A stretch of 7,294 bases of DNA. Source: Candidatus Mesolinea sp. UBA5823 (GTDB taxonomy: Bacteria > Chloroflexota > Anaerolineae > Anaerolineales > Anaerolineaceae). Numbering within the stretch: the stretch's first letter is position 1; every line of letters starts with the position of its first letter. The position numbers and the translations under genes are program-made. Shown piece after piece: positions 6,522 through 7,294 of this stretch. The notes under the pieces are model-generated. The model was not told the origin of the DNA. It ran no database searches and was given only the letters and a program-made list of their open reading frames with translations. The stretch lies in contig DICP01000010.1 of assembly GCA_002417685.1 (NCBI GenBank), positions 10,157 through 17,450 of the forward strand. The letters run 5' to 3'.

Positions 6522-7294
6522 TATTCCTTAGGCAAGGGTGGAAGCTCATTCCACGTCACCTTGTCAAACCAGATATTTCCAGAAAGCTGCATGAGGCTCA
6601 GCAGCCGCAGGGTCGCGCCAATGGAATCATGCCGGCCGGGTTTAGCAAGAGTCAGCGCTTGCCATTGTTGGTCAAGGAGGGCTTGGTCATTCAGACAAAG
6701 CACGGCAGGCGTGCAGCAAGCCAGCAAGCTCAATGAGCTGAAACCCTCTGGCTCAATATGGAGCGCCGATGCATCTAAAAGCTCTGCCTGTGCCAACTGT
6801 GCCACAGATTCCCTCACGCGTTTTTCAACCTCTCCGGTCAGCTTTCCAGTGGGCTCGCCTGCTTGCTCAAGCTCGGCGATGCCTAACTGTAAAATGCTCA
6901 AACCCAACTTAGCCTCTTCAGGTGAGTTATCAGCATTAAAAATGGCGTGCATTCCGCTCCGTTGTGCTCTACCTTGTGCGGCTAAGGAATCATCAATTGC
7001 TTTCCAGGCTTGCTCGGCTGTCACATGCGCGAAAAGTTGGTAAAAAGCTGGGGAATAAACTAACGCTTGAGGTTCGGTTTGGGCAGCTTGTTGATACAGC
7101 GGGAGCAGTGCTTCCAGACGTCTGCGCGCAAGAATTTCGTATTGAAAACGTTCAGATCTACCCCACTGGGCTTGGGCTGCCAAAAGGGCAAATGCAATCC
7201 AAGGCTCGGCATTGAGATCTGCATCCAACCTTCTGCCAGGGACCACGTCAGGCATGACCTGCCAGCTCATCAGGTCCGGGGCATTAGCGCTGCT
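6521..7294 (-). CDS. Divergent GH8 (BcsZ-like) glycosidase-type protein, N-terminus outside the window
   Basis: The frame is open from the right edge to the stop at 6521-6523, giving 257 visible residues. The Met at 7270 is probably internal, since coding-like sequence (SSANAPDL) precedes it. Counting from that Met, several stretches follow the order seen in family 8 glycosidases such as the BcsZ endoglucanase: 'LMSWQV' at the start, 'DADLNAEPWIAFALLAAQAQWG' split over 16-37, 'YSPAFYQLFAHVTAEQAW' (72-89), 'GFSS' (176-179), and a C-terminal 'ATLRLLSLMQLSGNIWFD' (219-236). GH8 enzymes are alpha/alpha barrels that cut beta-1,4 glucans or related polymers. The Asp-bearing segment equivalent to YDAIR of BcsZ is not recognisable, and the SDGD region is altered by NAEP, so activity is doubtful. 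It runs convergently to the kinase gene. The family call is by eye and moderate; another alpha/alpha-barrel protein is possible. Confidence 0.6.
   Translation of the reverse strand, partial: SSANAPDLMSWQVMPDVVPGRRLDADLNAEPWIAFALLAAQAQWGRSERFQYEILARRRLEALLPLYQQAAQTEPQALVYSPAFYQLFAHVTAEQAWKAIDDSLAAQGRAQRSGMHAIFNADNSPEEAKLGLSILQLGIAELEQAGEPTGKLTGEVEKRVRESVAQLAQAELLDASALHIEPEGFSSLSLLACCTPAVLCLNDQALLDQQWQALTLAKPGRHDSIGATLRLLSLMQLSGNIWFDKVTWNELPPLPKE

Noticed and set aside
6465..6523. Inverted repeat TAAGTAA/TTACTTA that covers both convergent stop codons
   Set aside because: The seven-base AT-rich arms are 45 bases apart and include the stop codons themselves, so the symmetry is easily explained by chance.
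6561..7043. Plus-strand open frame opposite the GH8-like gene
   Set aside because: Its translation is rich in Ser and Cys with no domain pattern, while the minus strand reads as a coherent alpha-helical protein with GH8-like stretches that stays open to the window edge.
1..7294. Mobile element, CRISPR array, toxin-antitoxin or defence system
   Set aside because: No transposase or integrase, terminal inverted repeats, direct-repeat arrays, tRNA or defence domains are seen. The gene content is a regulated exporter operon with metabolic and envelope-type neighbours.

Overview
The window looks like ordinary chromosomal DNA from a free-living bacterium of moderate G+C. The gene set fits Chloroflexota, possibly Anaerolineae: a tandem FxLYD-like protein, a MarR-controlled two-gene ABC exporter whose first subunit has a very long outer loop, a PfkB-type sugar kinase without a Shine-Dalgarno site, and a divergent family 8 glycosidase-like protein. 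This is inferred from protein flavour only; no rRNA or marker gene is present, and a Firmicutes source for the ABC operon cannot be excluded.

Layout, left to right. Bases 3-668 (+) are the C-terminal part of a protein entering from the left edge, with two similar beta-rich repeats. The 144-base gap that follows holds a near-consensus sigma-70-type promoter (TTGACA, 17 bases, TATAGT), a perfect 12-base palindrome overlapping its -35 box, and a looser inverted repeat near the start codon. The operon 813-5442 (+) encodes a MarR-family regulator and two ABC exporter half-transporters. Both junctions are ATGA overlaps with good ribosome binding sites, and a strong intrinsic terminator (5476-5512) closes the operon. 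A 1-phosphofructokinase-like kinase (5529-6467, +) begins 16 bases after the terminator T-run, with a -10-like TACAAT six bases before its ATG, so its mRNA may be leaderless. A convergent gene (6521-7294, -) enters from the right edge and resembles the C-terminal two thirds of a GH8/BcsZ-type glycosidase, apparently with altered catalytic segments.

How the genes work together: the MarR protein probably represses its own promoter and so the two exporter genes, and a ligand, perhaps a substrate of the pump, would release it. The two ABC proteins carry complementary defects: the first has Asp for the Walker B Glu and Gln for the switch His, and the second has a changed signature motif. Together they should form an asymmetric heterodimer with one hydrolytic and one degenerate ATP site. 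The flanking genes (FxLYD-like protein, sugar kinase, glycosidase-like protein) show no functional link to the exporter.

I see no mobile element, CRISPR array, tRNA or rRNA. No clearly new system stands out. The most interesting points are the roughly 180-residue extracytoplasmic insertion in the first ABC subunit, the operator-promoter arrangement, the promoter packed against a terminator before the kinase, and the possible loss of active-site residues in the GH8-like protein.
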